43,001 nt of DNA from Anaerolineae bacterium (GCA_019637635.1 JAHBVI010000053.1:1-43001), one strand, 5' to 3'. Positions 1 to 7,808 are shown, counted from the stretch's first letter. Translations and numbers: made by a program. The notes: generated from the sequence alone by a model not told the origin.

Positions 1-255
1 ACGGTAAACGGCCGTTTGATAGGCAGTACCTTTACCGGCGCCGATGGCGAGTTCAGCGTTCTGTTGAGTACGTCTTTGGCCGATGCCGGGGCTTATTTCG
101 TTACGGCCGCGACCGGCCCTATACACAAAACAGTGTCTCTCACCCTGGATCCTACATTACCAATCCGGCCTCAGGATGGCAGCGGCGCCATCCTGGAGAT
201 ACCGGCTGGGATTGCCTTTACAGAGTTCACTTACCTGCCCCTGGTGCGGCGCTAG
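1..255 (+). CDS. C-terminal end of an exported/surface protein (5' end outside window)
   Basis: The reading frame is open from the first base of the window and stops at 253-255, so this is the last 84 codons of a longer gene. The visible part looks like a beta-rich repeat or Ig-like domain (TFTGADGEFSV, then a Pro-rich stretch) and ends in EFTYLPLVRR. A YLPLV-like hydrophobic tail followed by one or two basic residues recurs at the ends of exported proteins in this window (see 32758-34179 and the remnant at 530-619), so I infer secretion or surface display. The function of the missing N-terminal part cannot be judged. No terminator follows directly. Confidence 0.6.
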   Translation, partial: TVNGRLIGSTFTGADGEFSVLLSTSLADAGAYFVTAATGPIHKTVSLTLDPTLPIRPQDGSGAILEIPAGIAFTEFTYLPLVRR

Positions 256-257
256 AG

Positions 258-619
258 ATCGCCCTCGCTTACCACTTCAATTATCAAGGCGAGGCTATAA
301 ATGAAGAAACATATTTTCACTTCAGTAATCAGTGGTCATGCGAGATCATCTCCACACCGGTATATTAGCCAAATATGAACTGGGCAAAGGTTGTGAAGAT
401 AAATTAGGCGTACCTGATTGACTGACAAATCTCATTTTGGCGGCAGCGGATGAAACGAATAAGCGGATGCGCCGCTGTGGCTATCCGTTTATCCGCTGCC
501 CATCCGCTGCCGGAAAAGCCCTTATGTAAGTTTTGTCAGCCAACCAGTTAGGCGTACTGATTAGTCCCCAATATGGAGGAGTGCGTATCACGTATTTGCC
601 GTTGGTGACACGGCCGTAA
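258..619 (+). pseudogene. Decayed 3' end of another YLPLV-tailed protein, interrupted by a MITE-like insert
   Basis: No intact gene fits here, but protein-like fragments remain. One frame is open at 258-365 (with NEETYFHFSNQW). A second is open from 329 to a stop at 419-421, after a decapeptide-like GKGCEDKLGV. That second frame resumes, in register, at 530-619 and ends GVRITYLPLVTRP then stop. The two halves of the second frame are separated by the insertion at 414-547 plus its target duplication, exactly 144 bp or 48 codons. I infer a former gene whose C-terminal tail resembled the 1-255 product. Frame register alone could be chance (one in three), and no start codon or full domain survives. 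Confidence 0.35.
414..547. mobile_element. 134-bp MITE-like fold-back element with 10-bp target duplication
   Basis: The ends are 19-bp inverted repeats matching at 16 of 19 positions (414-432 against 529-547; both begin CTGRTTGRCTGACAAA when read inward). The element is flanked by a perfect 10-bp direct repeat TTAGGCGTAC (404-413 and 548-557). Inside, CGGCAGCGGATG (441-452) pairs perfectly with 501-512, and ATAAGCGGAT (459-468) pairs with 483-492 with one G-U, so the whole element can fold back. It has no coding capacity. Ends plus target duplication are diagnostic of transposition by a transposase supplied elsewhere. The family is unknown to me. Confidence 0.65.
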
Positions 620-652
620 GCCCCCTCCCGCTTAATTTTGTGCCAGTCGTTA

Positions 653-685
653 AAAAACCGGGTTTCGCTGCGAAACCCGGTTTTT
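653..685. terminator. Perfect 15-bp hairpin with A/T ends (bidirectional terminator)
   Basis: Arms 653-667 and 671-685 are perfectly complementary around the triloop CTG. The stem has an A-run on its left edge and TTTTT on its right, so it can terminate from either side. It lies between the remnant ending at 619 and the AONS-family gene at 797. Confidence 0.75.
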
Positions 686-742
686 AGTTGTTGCCTTTCG
701 CTGTTAGAATTAGGCGGAAGATGACAACAGAAATCACCTGGG

Positions 743-780
743 ATGCAATTCATAATTCATCCTTCACAATTCATAATTCT
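743..780. repeat. Heptamer-period spacer repeat (AATTCAT words)
   Basis: AATTCAT-like heptamers (AATTCAT, AATTCAT, CCTTCAC, AATTCAT, AATTCTG) run in 7-nt register and end right at the ribosome-binding site of the next gene. The stretch can be read as an N-terminal extension (MQFIIHPSQF), but that is an artefact of the repeat. Confidence 0.6.
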
Positions 781-796
781 GGAAGGAGTAATACCG

Positions 797-2011
797 ATGA
801 TAGATACACCCACACAGGAGCGCGTATCGCTGACGCCAGAGATGTTATGGCCGATCAAGTTTTACAAGGAGCGCGACCTGTACTTTTATTTAGAGGCGAC
901 ACAAGATATTTTGCCCAACGGCCGTGTCAACGTAGAAGGGCACGGCGAGATGATCATGCTCGGCAGCTATTCCTATTTGGGACTGATTGGGCACCCCAAA
1001 ATTAACGAGGCGGCGAAAGCGGCCGTAGACAAGTACGGCACGGGCACACACGGCGTGCGCCTGCTGGCCGGGTCGCTGTCTCTGCACAATGAACTGGAAG
1101 CGCGCATCGCCCAGTTCAAAGGCACAGACGGGGCCATCACCTTTTCCAGCGGTTACGTCACCAATCTGTCTACCATTTCCTCGCTGCTGCGCAAGGGTGA
1201 CACGGTCATCAGCGACAAACTGAACCACGCCAGCATTGTGGACGGCTGTATGCTGGCCATGGCCAACCACGTCCGTTTCCGGCATAACGACATGGATCAT
1301 TTGGAACGGAGATTGCGAGATGCAAACCCGCACGGCCGTAAGCTGGTCATTGCCGACGCCGTGTTTAGCATGGACGGGGACATTATCAACCTGCCGGAAA
1401 TAGTGAAACTGTGCCGCAAATATGACGCCTACCTGATGATTGACGAGGCGCACTCGCTGGGTGTGTTGGGTGAACATGGGCACGGCATTGAGGAGCATTT
1501 TGGCCTGCCGTCAGATTGCGTGGACATCAAGATGGGCACCCTGAGCAAAACGATCCCCAGCGCCGGCGGCTATGTGGCCGGAAATGAAGAACTGATCACC
1601 TTCCTCAAACACGAAGCGCGTGGTTTTATCTTCTCGGCGGCGCTGCCGCCCGCTTCCGCCGCCGCCGCCAAAGCCGCTTTTGATGTGATTGAAGAAGAAC
1701 CCTGGCGCGTGAAGAAAATTCAGGACAATTACAACCATTTTGCCGACCGGTTGCGTGCGGCCGGGTTTGATCTGCTCTACACCGAGACGGCCATTGTGCC
1801 CGTCATCTGTGGCTCTACGGAACGAGGCGCCCTGCTCGCCAATTACTGCCAGCGGCGCGGCATTTTTGTGCAGGCAGTGGTAGCGCCCGTGGTGCCAGAA
1901 GGGTTGGCCCGCCTGCGTGCCTGTGTCTCCGCAGCTCATACTATGGAAGACATTGACTACTGCGCAGACACCATCATCGCCGGCGGCAAGGAATTGGGCA
2001 TTATTGTGTAG
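797..2011 (+). CDS. AONS-family PLP-dependent acyltransferase (8-amino-7-oxononanoate synthase / KBL / SPT-like)
   Basis: This 404-residue enzyme belongs to the alpha-oxoamine synthase family, which condenses an amino acid with an acyl-CoA or acyl-ACP in the cytosol. Visible family marks are SSGYVTNLSTISSLL, the SDKLNHASIVDG block, IDEAHSLGVLG (PLP-contacting Asp and His) and GTLSKTIPSAGGYVAG, whose Lys should form the PLP aldimine. Length is normal. I chose ATG 797 because GGAAGGAG lies at 781-788; an in-frame start at 743 would begin inside a heptamer repeat. No biotin, threonine-degradation or sphingolipid gene is nearby, so the substrate is open: biotin precursor, 2-amino-3-ketobutyrate or a sphingoid-like lipid are all possible. 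The gene stands alone on this strand. Confidence 0.88.
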   Translation: MIDTPTQERVSLTPEMLWPIKFYKERDLYFYLEATQDILPNGRVNVEGHGEMIMLGSYSYLGLIGHPKINEAAKAAVDKYGTGTHGVRLLAGSLSLHNELEARIAQFKGTDGAITFSSGYVTNLSTISSLLRKGDTVISDKLNHASIVDGCMLAMANHVRFRHNDMDHLERRLRDANPHGRKLVIADAVFSMDGDIINLPEIVKLCRKYDAYLMIDEAHSLGVLGEHGHGIEEHFGLPSDCVDIKMGTLSKTIPSAGGYVAGNEELITFLKHEARGFIFSAALPPASAAAAKAAFDVIEEEPWRVKKIQDNYNHFADRLRAAGFDLLYTETAIVPVICGSTERGALLANYCQRRGIFVQAVVAPVVPEGLARLRACVSAAHTMEDIDYCADTIIAGGKELGIIV

Positions 2012-2094
2012 TTGCGCTGAGAGCGGAGAAAGCGAATGGCGGAAATTACTTTGTAGATACCTGAGGCATCCACCACTAGATTAAGAGCGTAGAA

Positions 2095-2922
2095 CTAATC
2101 GTCCTGGCTGGCAAACTCTTGCCAGGCGGCCAGGTCGTCGGGACTGAGATTATGGGGGTTGTGGGTTTTGGGGCGCGGGCGGCGTGACGGTTCGACGGTT
2201 GGCTTTTCTGGAGCGGCCGCCCGCGCCCGCTCTTCTTGTTTCTTCTTTGGTTTGGCTTCACCGCCAAACAGGGCCAGCCACTCCTCCAGTTCCTTCTCGT
2301 TTAGCTGCGGCTCTTCGCGGTTGATGGGGGGGGCAATTGTACCAGGCGGCGACTCCTGGCTGCCGGCCGCAGTGGCCACGATTTCTGGCGCCGGCGGCGG
2401 CAAATTGGGCGGTATGGGTCTGGGCCGGCGGCGAATGGCGCGTTCATCTACCGGGCCGAACGTTGCCAGCCAATCGGCCACTTCGGCTTCACTGATGATG
2501 GGGTCATCGTCGGTGATGGTGGGGCCGGGCAGCGTCTCCTGCCACTGGGCCGCCAGTTGCGCCGCAAATTGGTCAGAGGTGAGGTGGGGCATTTTACGGC
2601 CGTTGGCCGCCGCAATAATTTGCTGGTCGCTGGTGACAAGCAAAAATTCGGGTGGGTTCTTTACCTTGTTGATGCCTTTGATGAGCAAGGCGTCAGCCGT
2701 TTGCCCCACCGAAGCAAAAATCACCCGCACCTGCGGCGTGGAGAGCCGCACATCCTTCCCCCCCGGAATACCGCCATCAAAAAATAGCGTCACCTGCCGC
2801 TTTTTGCTGCGCGCCGCCCAACTGCGCAGCCGCAAAATCAACTGCACTTCATCATCCGGGTCATTCAGCGAAATATCCGGCATTCGTGCAATCAGGTTGT
2901 GGCCGTCTATCAAGTAGTGCAT
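2095..2922 (-). CDS. NYN/YacP-like PIN-fold nuclease with long charged C-terminal tail
   Basis: The first ~130 residues form a NYN (YacP-like) domain: MHYLIDGHNLIARMP at the N-terminus, DDEVQLILRL, LFFDGG and LLVTSDQQI supply the conserved acidic residues of a metal-dependent RNase of the PIN superfamily. The rest (to 275) is a Pro/Ala/Glu-rich low-complexity tail with two short similar blocks, EAEVADWLATFGP and EKELEEWLALFGG, perhaps partner-binding helices. The gene lies directly downstream of pcrA on the same strand, so co-transcription is likely. Its start codon abuts a heptamer repeat and has no recognisable Shine-Dalgarno sequence. Family assignment is firm; the RNA target is unknown. 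Confidence 0.85.
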   Translation of the reverse strand: MHYLIDGHNLIARMPDISLNDPDDEVQLILRLRSWAARSKKRQVTLFFDGGIPGGKDVRLSTPQVRVIFASVGQTADALLIKGINKVKNPPEFLLVTSDQQIIAAANGRKMPHLTSDQFAAQLAAQWQETLPGPTITDDDPIISEAEVADWLATFGPVDERAIRRRPRPIPPNLPPPAPEIVATAAGSQESPPGTIAPPINREEPQLNEKELEEWLALFGGEAKPKKKQEERARAAAPEKPTVEPSRRPRPKTHNPHNLSPDDLAAWQEFASQDD

Positions 2923-2996
2923 GAGATTGGAGATTGGAGACTGGAGATTGGAGATTAGAGAGGTATTTTCAATCTCTAATCTCCAATCTCTAATCG
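2923..2996. repeat. Heptamer inverted repeat (GAGATTG / CAATCTC words)
   Basis: The left part reads GAGATTG, GAGATTG, GAGACTG, GAGATTG, GAGATTA in strict 7-nt register; the right part carries the complementary words (AATCTCT, AATCTCC, AATCTCT). The two sides fold into a long imperfect hairpin. The repeat fills the gap between helicase and nuclease, touches the nuclease start codon, and supplies the helicase stop codon (2990-2992). Confidence 0.75.
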
Positions 2997-5293
2997 CTCA
3001 TTATTTCCAGATTAGCAAAGCTGGCGGCCAGCCGTTTAATGCCGTGTTCGGGGAAGGCGACGCTGACTTCTTCGTCGCTGCCGGTGAGTTTGCTTTCGAT
3101 GACGGTGCCGGCGCCAAATTTGACGTGGCGTACTTTTTGGCCGGTTTTGTAGCGGGCGGTTTTGGGAGTTGGCTCCCGGTTGTCATCGGCGGGTGTGGCG
3201 CGCAGGTATTGGGGTAGCGGCAGGGGTTTTTCGGGTTGGGGCGCGGTGGGGGTGGCCGACGGCCGTGCCCCTGCCGACGGCCGTGTTTCCTTTGACCAAC
3301 TCGTGCTGCCAGAGGATGACCATTCCCACTTGCTCGCCTGGCTCTTCGTTTGCTGCCGCCGACTTTTGGCGCTGCCGCCATCCACCAGGTCATGTGGCAA
3401 ATCTTGCAAAAAGCGGGAGGGCACAGAGACATCATACCCGCCAAAACCCAGGCGGCGGAAAGCGTGGGAAATGTAGAGTCGGTCCATGGCCCGCGTGATG
3501 CCCACATAAAAGAGCCGCCGCTCCTCCGCCAGTGATTCCACATCATCCAGCGAACGGCTGTGCGGCAAAATGCCATCCTCCAGCCCGGCCAGAAAAACGA
3601 CGGGGAATTCCAGCCCTTTGGCGGCGTGCAGTGTCAGCAGCGTGGCCCGGTTCGGCTCTTCTTCCAGGTCATCCACCTCGGAGACCAGGGCGATCTGTTC
3701 CAGGAAGTCGCTCAATGCCATCTGATTACCGGCGGCCACGTTGCGCAGTTCCATCACGTTGGCCCAACGGTCTTGGGCTTCGTCTTCATCTTTGGCGCTG
3801 TCTTCAATGTAGGCGCGGAAATCGGTCTGCTGCAAAATCAGGTCGAGTAGTTCACCGACGCTGGTTTCGTCGCGGATGACCCGCCAGGCGTGTAACATCT
3901 GGCCGAAGTTGTATAGGGCGTTATAGGCACGGCCGTTAAACGGATGCTGAAGATCGAGATCAACCGCCAGCCGTACTATTGCTTCGGCCGGGGACATGAA
4001 CAATGATGCCGCCCATAGTTGCAACTGCTCCTGCGTTTTGCCGCCGATACCCCGCGTGGGGGTGTTGATGATGCGGTTAAAGCTGATGGTGTCGGCCGGA
4101 TTATGCACCACGCGCAAATAAGCGATCACGTCCTTGATTTCACGGCGGCGGTAAAAGGCGGTGGCCCCCACCAGCCGGTAAGGAATACTGGCGCGGATAA
4201 ACGCCTCTTCCAGGGCGCGGGATTGGGCATTGGTGCGGTACATGACGGCCATATCGCCGGGCGAATAGCTGCGCAGCAGTAAATCCTGCACCGTACCTAC
4301 AATGCGTTCCGCCTCTTCATTTTCGTCATACGCTTCGCGCACGGTGACGTTTTCGCCGCCTTCGCGCCGGGTAAATAGCTGTTTATGCACCCGGTTGCGG
4401 TTGTGTTTGATCACGGCCATGGCCGCATCCAGAATGACCTGGGTGGAGCGGTAATTTTCTTCCAGCAAAATCTGGCGGGCGTTGGGGTAATCCTCGCGGA
4501 AACGGTTCAGGTTGCGGTAATCGGCCCCGCGAAACATGTAAATGCTCTGGTCGGCGTCGCCAACGGCGAAGATGTTTTGGCGCACGGCCGTCAACCTCTT
4601 CAATAACCCATACTGCGCCGTATTCGTATCTTGAAATTCGTCCACCAGGATGTGCTGGAACCGCTCCTGGTACTTTGCCAAAACGTCTGGTCGCCGGTCA
4701 AACAGCGTGACTACATTCATCAGCAAGTCGTCAAAATCCATGGCATTGTTTGCCACCAAAATCTGTTGGTAGCGGGCATAGACGCGCCTGGTCACTTCGG
4801 CCACGTAGTTGGCGGCGGTGTACATTTCTGGGGTAATCAGTTCATTTTTGGCGCTGCCGATGCCGCTGCGCATTTTGAACGGCGGGAACTTTTTGTCGTC
4901 CAGGTTCAGGTCTTTGAGCGCCTGCTTGATGGCGGCTAACTGATCTTCGGTGTCAAAAATAACAAAGTCACGGCCGTACCCCTCCAGATTCTCCACTTCA
5001 ATGCGCAGGATGCGGGCACAGGAGGCGTGGAAAGTGCCCATCATCAGGCCGCGCGGCTGCCCTTCCAGCACTTTTTCAATGCGGTGGCTCATTTCGCGGG
5101 CGGCCTTGTTGGTAAAGGTAACGGCCAGAATGTGCCAGGGCGGTACGCGCAGTTCGCGGATTAGATAGACGATGCGGTGCGTCAGGACGCGGGTTTTACC
5201 AGAACCCGGCCCGGCGAGGACAAGAATAGGGCCGGGGTCGGCGGTCACGGCCGTGTGTTGGGCTTCATTCAATTCATCCAGATAGTTGTGCAT
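2990..5293 (-). CDS. pcrA: PcrA/UvrD-type ATP-dependent DNA helicase
   Basis: This 767-residue superfamily 1A 3'-5' helicase acts in nucleotide excision and mismatch repair and in clearing RecA or stalled polymerases from DNA. All motifs are present: Q motif (LNEAQHTAV), Walker A GPGSGKT near residue 30, Walker B VDEFQDTN, VGDADQSIY (motif III), ENYRSTQ, TLHAAKGLEF (motif V) and FYVGITRAMDRL (motif VI). A Pro-rich linker leads to a C-terminal Tudor-like segment (VRHVKFGAGTVIE) typical of PcrA, which binds RNA polymerase. Length fits the family. The stop codon falls inside a heptamer repeat. Downstream on the same strand is the NYN nuclease. Confidence 0.93.
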   Translation of the reverse strand: MHNYLDELNEAQHTAVTADPGPILVLAGPGSGKTRVLTHRIVYLIRELRVPPWHILAVTFTNKAAREMSHRIEKVLEGQPRGLMMGTFHASCARILRIEVENLEGYGRDFVIFDTEDQLAAIKQALKDLNLDDKKFPPFKMRSGIGSAKNELITPEMYTAANYVAEVTRRVYARYQQILVANNAMDFDDLLMNVVTLFDRRPDVLAKYQERFQHILVDEFQDTNTAQYGLLKRLTAVRQNIFAVGDADQSIYMFRGADYRNLNRFREDYPNARQILLEENYRSTQVILDAAMAVIKHNRNRVHKQLFTRREGGENVTVREAYDENEEAERIVGTVQDLLLRSYSPGDMAVMYRTNAQSRALEEAFIRASIPYRLVGATAFYRRREIKDVIAYLRVVHNPADTISFNRIINTPTRGIGGKTQEQLQLWAASLFMSPAEAIVRLAVDLDLQHPFNGRAYNALYNFGQMLHAWRVIRDETSVGELLDLILQQTDFRAYIEDSAKDEDEAQDRWANVMELRNVAAGNQMALSDFLEQIALVSEVDDLEEEPNRATLLTLHAAKGLEFPVVFLAGLEDGILPHSRSLDDVESLAEERRLFYVGITRAMDRLYISHAFRRLGFGGYDVSVPSRFLQDLPHDLVDGGSAKSRRQQTKSQASKWEWSSSGSTSWSKETRPSAGARPSATPTAPQPEKPLPLPQYLRATPADDNREPTPKTARYKTGQKVRHVKFGAGTVIESKLTGSDEEVSVAFPEHGIKRLAASFANLEIMSD

Positions 5294-5320
5294 GGGGGTA
5301 TTGTAACCCGGCGTGGCGGG

Positions 5321-5354
5321 TCCGTCATCCGTAACCCGTCATCCGTAGCCCGAA
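5321..5354. repeat. Heptamer repeat (CCGTCAT / CCGTAAC words)
   Basis: CCGTCAT, CCGTAAC, CCGTCAT, CCGTAGC follow one another in 7-nt register in the divergent spacer between pcrA and the MFS gene. Confidence 0.6.
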
Positions 5355-5388
5355 GTCTAAAGCTGTGCTTTGCGATACCAATCGCCCA

Positions 5389-5417
5389 TTACGCGCCCCC
5401 CACGGGAGTGATATAAT
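5389..5417 (+). promoter_or_regulatory. Candidate sigma-70-type promoter of the MFS gene
   Basis: A perfect TATAAT (5412-5417) has a weak -35 (TTACGC, 5389-5394) 17 bp upstream. A good ribosome-binding sequence AAAGGAG follows at 5436-5442, but about 50 nt before the ATG. Confidence 0.45.
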
Positions 5418-5449
5418 CCGGCCGACCATACTGCTAAAGGAGTCATAAC

Positions 5450-5482
5450 TAACCGATTACCGTTTACCGATAACCGATTACC
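5450..5482. repeat. Heptamer repeat (CGATTAC words) between SD and start codon
   Basis: CGATTAC, CGTTTAC, CGATAAC, CGATTAC run in 7-nt register. The repeat sits between a good Shine-Dalgarno (5436-5442) and the MFS start codon at 5494, as if it had been inserted into the leader. Confidence 0.65.
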
Positions 5483-5493
5483 ACAAACCTCTC

Positions 5494-6651
5494 ATGCGTT
5501 CAGCAAAAGCCTTCTACTTTGTATTTTTTGCGGCGGCAGCCTGCCTCCTGCCCTTCTTGACGTTGCACTACCAGGATTTGGGGCTGAACGGCCGTCAAAT
5601 CGGCTTTCTCACCGGCATAGTGCCCTTGATCACCATAGTGGCTGCCGCTGCCTGGGGCGCGTTGGCTGACGCCACGCACAAACATCACCTGCTGCTGCTG
5701 GTAACGATAGCCGGGCTGTGGCTTGCCATTGCTTCGATGACCCAGGTGACAACGTTTGCCGCGCTCATCCCTGTTGTTTGTCTGTATGCCATTTTTGCCG
5801 CCCCCATTGTGCCTCTGGTGGATAATGCGGTGATGGTGCGATTGGGCGAGCGGCGGGCTGAGTACGGCCGTGTCCGCCTGTGGGGTTCGGTTGGTTGGGG
5901 CATCGCCGCGCTCATCATTGGCTTTGTCATCGAAGCGCGGGGGTTATCTATCACGTTCACTTTATACCTGCTTATGATGATCGTTTTATTCCTGGTGAGT
6001 GTGTGGCTGCCCGTGCCCGGCGGCCCGGTGGGGGAATCGGTACGGCGCGGCTTGCGGGTGCTGCTGACGAACCGGCACTGGCTGTTGTTCACGGCCGTGG
6101 CCCTGGTGGAAGGCATGACGTTGGGCATTTTCCTCAATTACCTCTTCCTTTACCTGAACGAGTTGGGCGCCAGCAACACCATTATGGGGCTGTCGCTCAC
6201 CCTGGCCACCGTCAGCGAAATTCCCGTTTTTCTCTACTCGCGGCGGCTCCTGGCGCGGTGGGGCGCGCCTTTTGTGTTAATGCTGTCTATGGTCGGCACC
6301 GTTATCCGCGCTTTTGCCTACGCCTGGATGACCGCACCCTGGCAAGTGCTGCCCATCAGCCTGCTGCATGGGCCAACCTTTGCCGCCATGTGGGTGGCCG
6401 GCGTAGCCTATGCCGACGAAAACGCGCCGCCCGGCCTGGGAGCAACGGCGCAGGGTTTGTTTAGCAGCGCCGTCTTTGGCCTGGGGGCGGCGTTGGGCGC
6501 GTTTACCGGCGGTTATCTGTATGACGCCTACGGCGCGGTGGCGGCGTTTCAGTGGGCCGGTTGGGCCTCGTTGGCCGCCTTGCTGCTGTTCATCGGCGCC
6601 AACTGGCGGCTGTTTGCCAGGCAGTTGGCGCCGACGTCGGTGGGGGATTGA
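5494..6651 (+). CDS. MFS transporter (MFS_1-like / LacY-nucleoside symporter type)
   Basis: This 385-residue inner-membrane protein has about 12 hydrophobic segments. The first 30 residues (YFVFFAAAACLLPFLTLHYQ) and the loop after TM2-3 (GALADATHKHH) match the MFS_1-like group that contains LacY, NupG and HcaT relatives. The conserved LWGSVGWG segment is typical of this group. The substrate cannot be predicted. The start is ATG 5494, but the nearest good Shine-Dalgarno is about 50 nt upstream, beyond a heptamer repeat, so translation may be weak or depend on leader folding. The stop codon overlaps the next heptamer repeat. It probably forms a unit with the GNAT gene at 6726. Confidence 0.85.
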   Translation: MRSAKAFYFVFFAAAACLLPFLTLHYQDLGLNGRQIGFLTGIVPLITIVAAAAWGALADATHKHHLLLLVTIAGLWLAIASMTQVTTFAALIPVVCLYAIFAAPIVPLVDNAVMVRLGERRAEYGRVRLWGSVGWGIAALIIGFVIEARGLSITFTLYLLMMIVLFLVSVWLPVPGGPVGESVRRGLRVLLTNRHWLLFTAVALVEGMTLGIFLNYLFLYLNELGASNTIMGLSLTLATVSEIPVFLYSRRLLARWGAPFVLMLSMVGTVIRAFAYAWMTAPWQVLPISLLHGPTFAAMWVAGVAYADENAPPGLGATAQGLFSSAVFGLGAALGAFTGGYLYDAYGAVAAFQWAGWASLAALLLFIGANWRLFARQLAPTSVGD

Positions 6652-6718
6652 GAGATTAGAGATTGGAGATTGGAGATTGGAGATTGGGGATCGCTTAATC
6701 TCCAATCTCCGATCTCAT
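6646..6718. repeat. Heptamer inverted repeat (GAGATTG words)
   Basis: This is the same word family as 2923-2996. Repeated GATTGGA words on the left are answered by AATCTCC words on the right, giving a long hairpin. It overlaps the MFS stop codon and ends eight bases before the GNAT start codon. Confidence 0.75.
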
Positions 6719-6725
6719 TCCGCCT

Positions 6726-7220
6726 ATGATCCACATTCGCCAGGGAACCAAAGCAGACTGTACGGCCGTGTTGGTTGTTTTACAGGCAGCGTTTGGCGCT
6801 TACCAGGATTTGGACCCGCCATCGGGTGTTACCAGGGAGACGGTGGACGCATTGCGCGAAAAAGTAGCGCAGGAGACACTGTGGGTGGCGGAAGTGGATG
6901 ATGACTCCGAAACGACTTCGGGGCATATCGTGGCCTGCGTGTTTACCAAACCGCACCAGCAGTACGCAGACGCTCTCTATTTTGGCCGGTTAGCCGTGTT
7001 ACCGGCTTATCAGCGCCAGGGCATTGCCCGGCGCTTGATTGCGGTGGTGGAGCAGCAGGCCAGGGAACAGGGGTTCCGGCGGGTGGTGTTGGGTGTGCGC
7101 ATCGCTTTGCCGGATAATGTGCGCTATTACCAATCGCTAGGTTATGACATTGTGGGGACGGGCACGCACCAGGGACACACGGCGCCAACCTATTACCGGA
7201 TGGCCAAAGTGATTGTGTAG
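6726..7220 (+). CDS. GNAT family N-acetyltransferase
   Basis: A 164-residue single-domain acetyltransferase that uses acetyl-CoA. It begins IRQGTKADCTAVLVVLQAA, and contains the strand-4/helix-3 acetyl-CoA signature FGRLAVLPAYQRQGIARRLI (QRQGIA is the pyrophosphate-binding loop) and a C-terminal YYQSLGYDIVGTGTH block. The acceptor is unknown. The start lies eight bases after a heptamer repeat and has no clear ribosome-binding site. A strong terminator follows at 7252-7282. Confidence 0.87.
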   Translation: MIHIRQGTKADCTAVLVVLQAAFGAYQDLDPPSGVTRETVDALREKVAQETLWVAEVDDDSETTSGHIVACVFTKPHQQYADALYFGRLAVLPAYQRQGIARRLIAVVEQQAREQGFRRVVLGVRIALPDNVRYYQSLGYDIVGTGTHQGHTAPTYYRMAKVIV

Positions 7221-7251
7221 GCGGGGGAGGGGTTACGGCCGTTACCAGCAG

Positions 7252-7282
7252 AAAAGCCCGGCAGTGAAGATGCCGGGCTTTT
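7252..7282. terminator. Bidirectional rho-independent terminator
   Basis: 12-bp perfect stem AAAAGCCCGGCA (7252-7263) with TGCCGGGCTTTT (7271-7282), loop of 7 nt. It lies between the convergent GNAT (+) and PspC (-) genes and has A and T runs on opposite sides, so it serves both. Confidence 0.9.
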
Positions 7283-7288
7283 CCATGT

Positions 7289-7525
7289 TTATTCGTCTGG
7301 TGTGAAATTTTTAGGGGGTGTGTCTATCCCGGCTGGTTCTTGGGGGATAAATATCCACAGCAAGATGTATAACAGCCCGCCGCCGCCGCCAAATATAACT
7401 AACAAGACAAACAGGATACGGATGATGGTTGGGTCTATGCCTACATAAACACCCAGGCCACCACACACGCCGCCTAGCCAGCGGTCAGATTGGCTCCGAT
7501 ACAGTTTTTTGGTTTCTTTTTCCAT
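7289..7525 (-). CDS. PspC domain membrane protein
   Basis: A 78-residue PspC-family protein: KLYRSQSDRWLGGVCGGLG, then YVGIDPTIIRILFVLLVIFG and a glycine run leading to LLYILLWIFIPQE. This is the usual arrangement of a short cytoplasmic motif and one or two membrane segments. PspC domains sense or respond to envelope stress in phage-shock systems, but no other psp gene is nearby. I chose ATG 7525 because AAGGAG lies just upstream; a longer frame to 7612 is not needed. Confidence 0.88.
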   Translation of the reverse strand: MEKETKKLYRSQSDRWLGGVCGGLGVYVGIDPTIIRILFVLLVIFGGGGGLLYILLWIFIPQEPAGIDTPPKNFTPDE

Positions 7526-7624
7526 GTTGGAATCTCCTTGAATATTGAACTTACGAACATTGGCTAATACGCAAGTCGGTAAAGCGGGTTGTATCATACT
7601 CAACAATTCCAAATTTGGCTGGCG

Positions 7625-7712
7625 GCAGATAAATCTGCACCAACAAAAGGCAAAGTCGGCCTTCGCCGACTAAGACCCAGTGGGTACTAGCCCACGAAGG
7701 TGGGCTTTGCTG
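7625..7712. repeat. Cloverleaf-like composite palindromic element
   Basis: Three perfect small hairpins follow each other: GCAGAT/ATCTGC (7625-7638), AGTCGGC/GCCGACT (7654-7671) and AGCCCAC/GTGGGCT (7689-7706), with ACCCAGTGGGT between the last two. An outer stem GCAAAG/CTTTGC (about 7650-7655 with 7706-7711) encloses the last ones. The stretch 7526-7771 holds no gene. It looks like a REP-type extragenic element or a small structured RNA; I cannot tell which. Confidence 0.55.
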
Positions 7713-7771
7713 TTTGTAGCCGCGATTTCAATCGCCGGGAATTGAGTATGTAATCGTCTTATGCTATGTGC

Positions 7772-7801
7772 TTGACAATACTGTGTGACATATAGTATCA
7801 T
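7772..7801 (+). promoter_or_regulatory. Promoter of padR with PadR-like operator
   Basis: TTGACA (7772-7777), an 18-bp spacer and TATCAT (7796-7801). Expected transcription starts within a base or two of the ATG at 7809, giving an almost leaderless mRNA. The inverted repeat ATACT-N11-AGTAT (7778-7798) fills the spacer and resembles PadR operators (ATGTACT-N8-AGTACAT type), so autorepression is likely. Confidence 0.65.
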
Positions 7802-7808
7802 GTGACGC

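Noticed and set aside
743..796. N-terminal extension of the AONS-family enzyme from ATG 743
   Set aside because: The extension is encoded by AATTCAT repeats, and a strong Shine-Dalgarno precedes ATG 797.
2159..2917. Plus-strand open frame opposite the NYN nuclease
   Set aside because: Ser/Gly-rich antisense of a recognised domain; no start signals.
2923..2996. Heptamer repeats as a CRISPR array
   Set aside because: The unit is 7 nt without unique spacers of constant length, and no cas gene is present.
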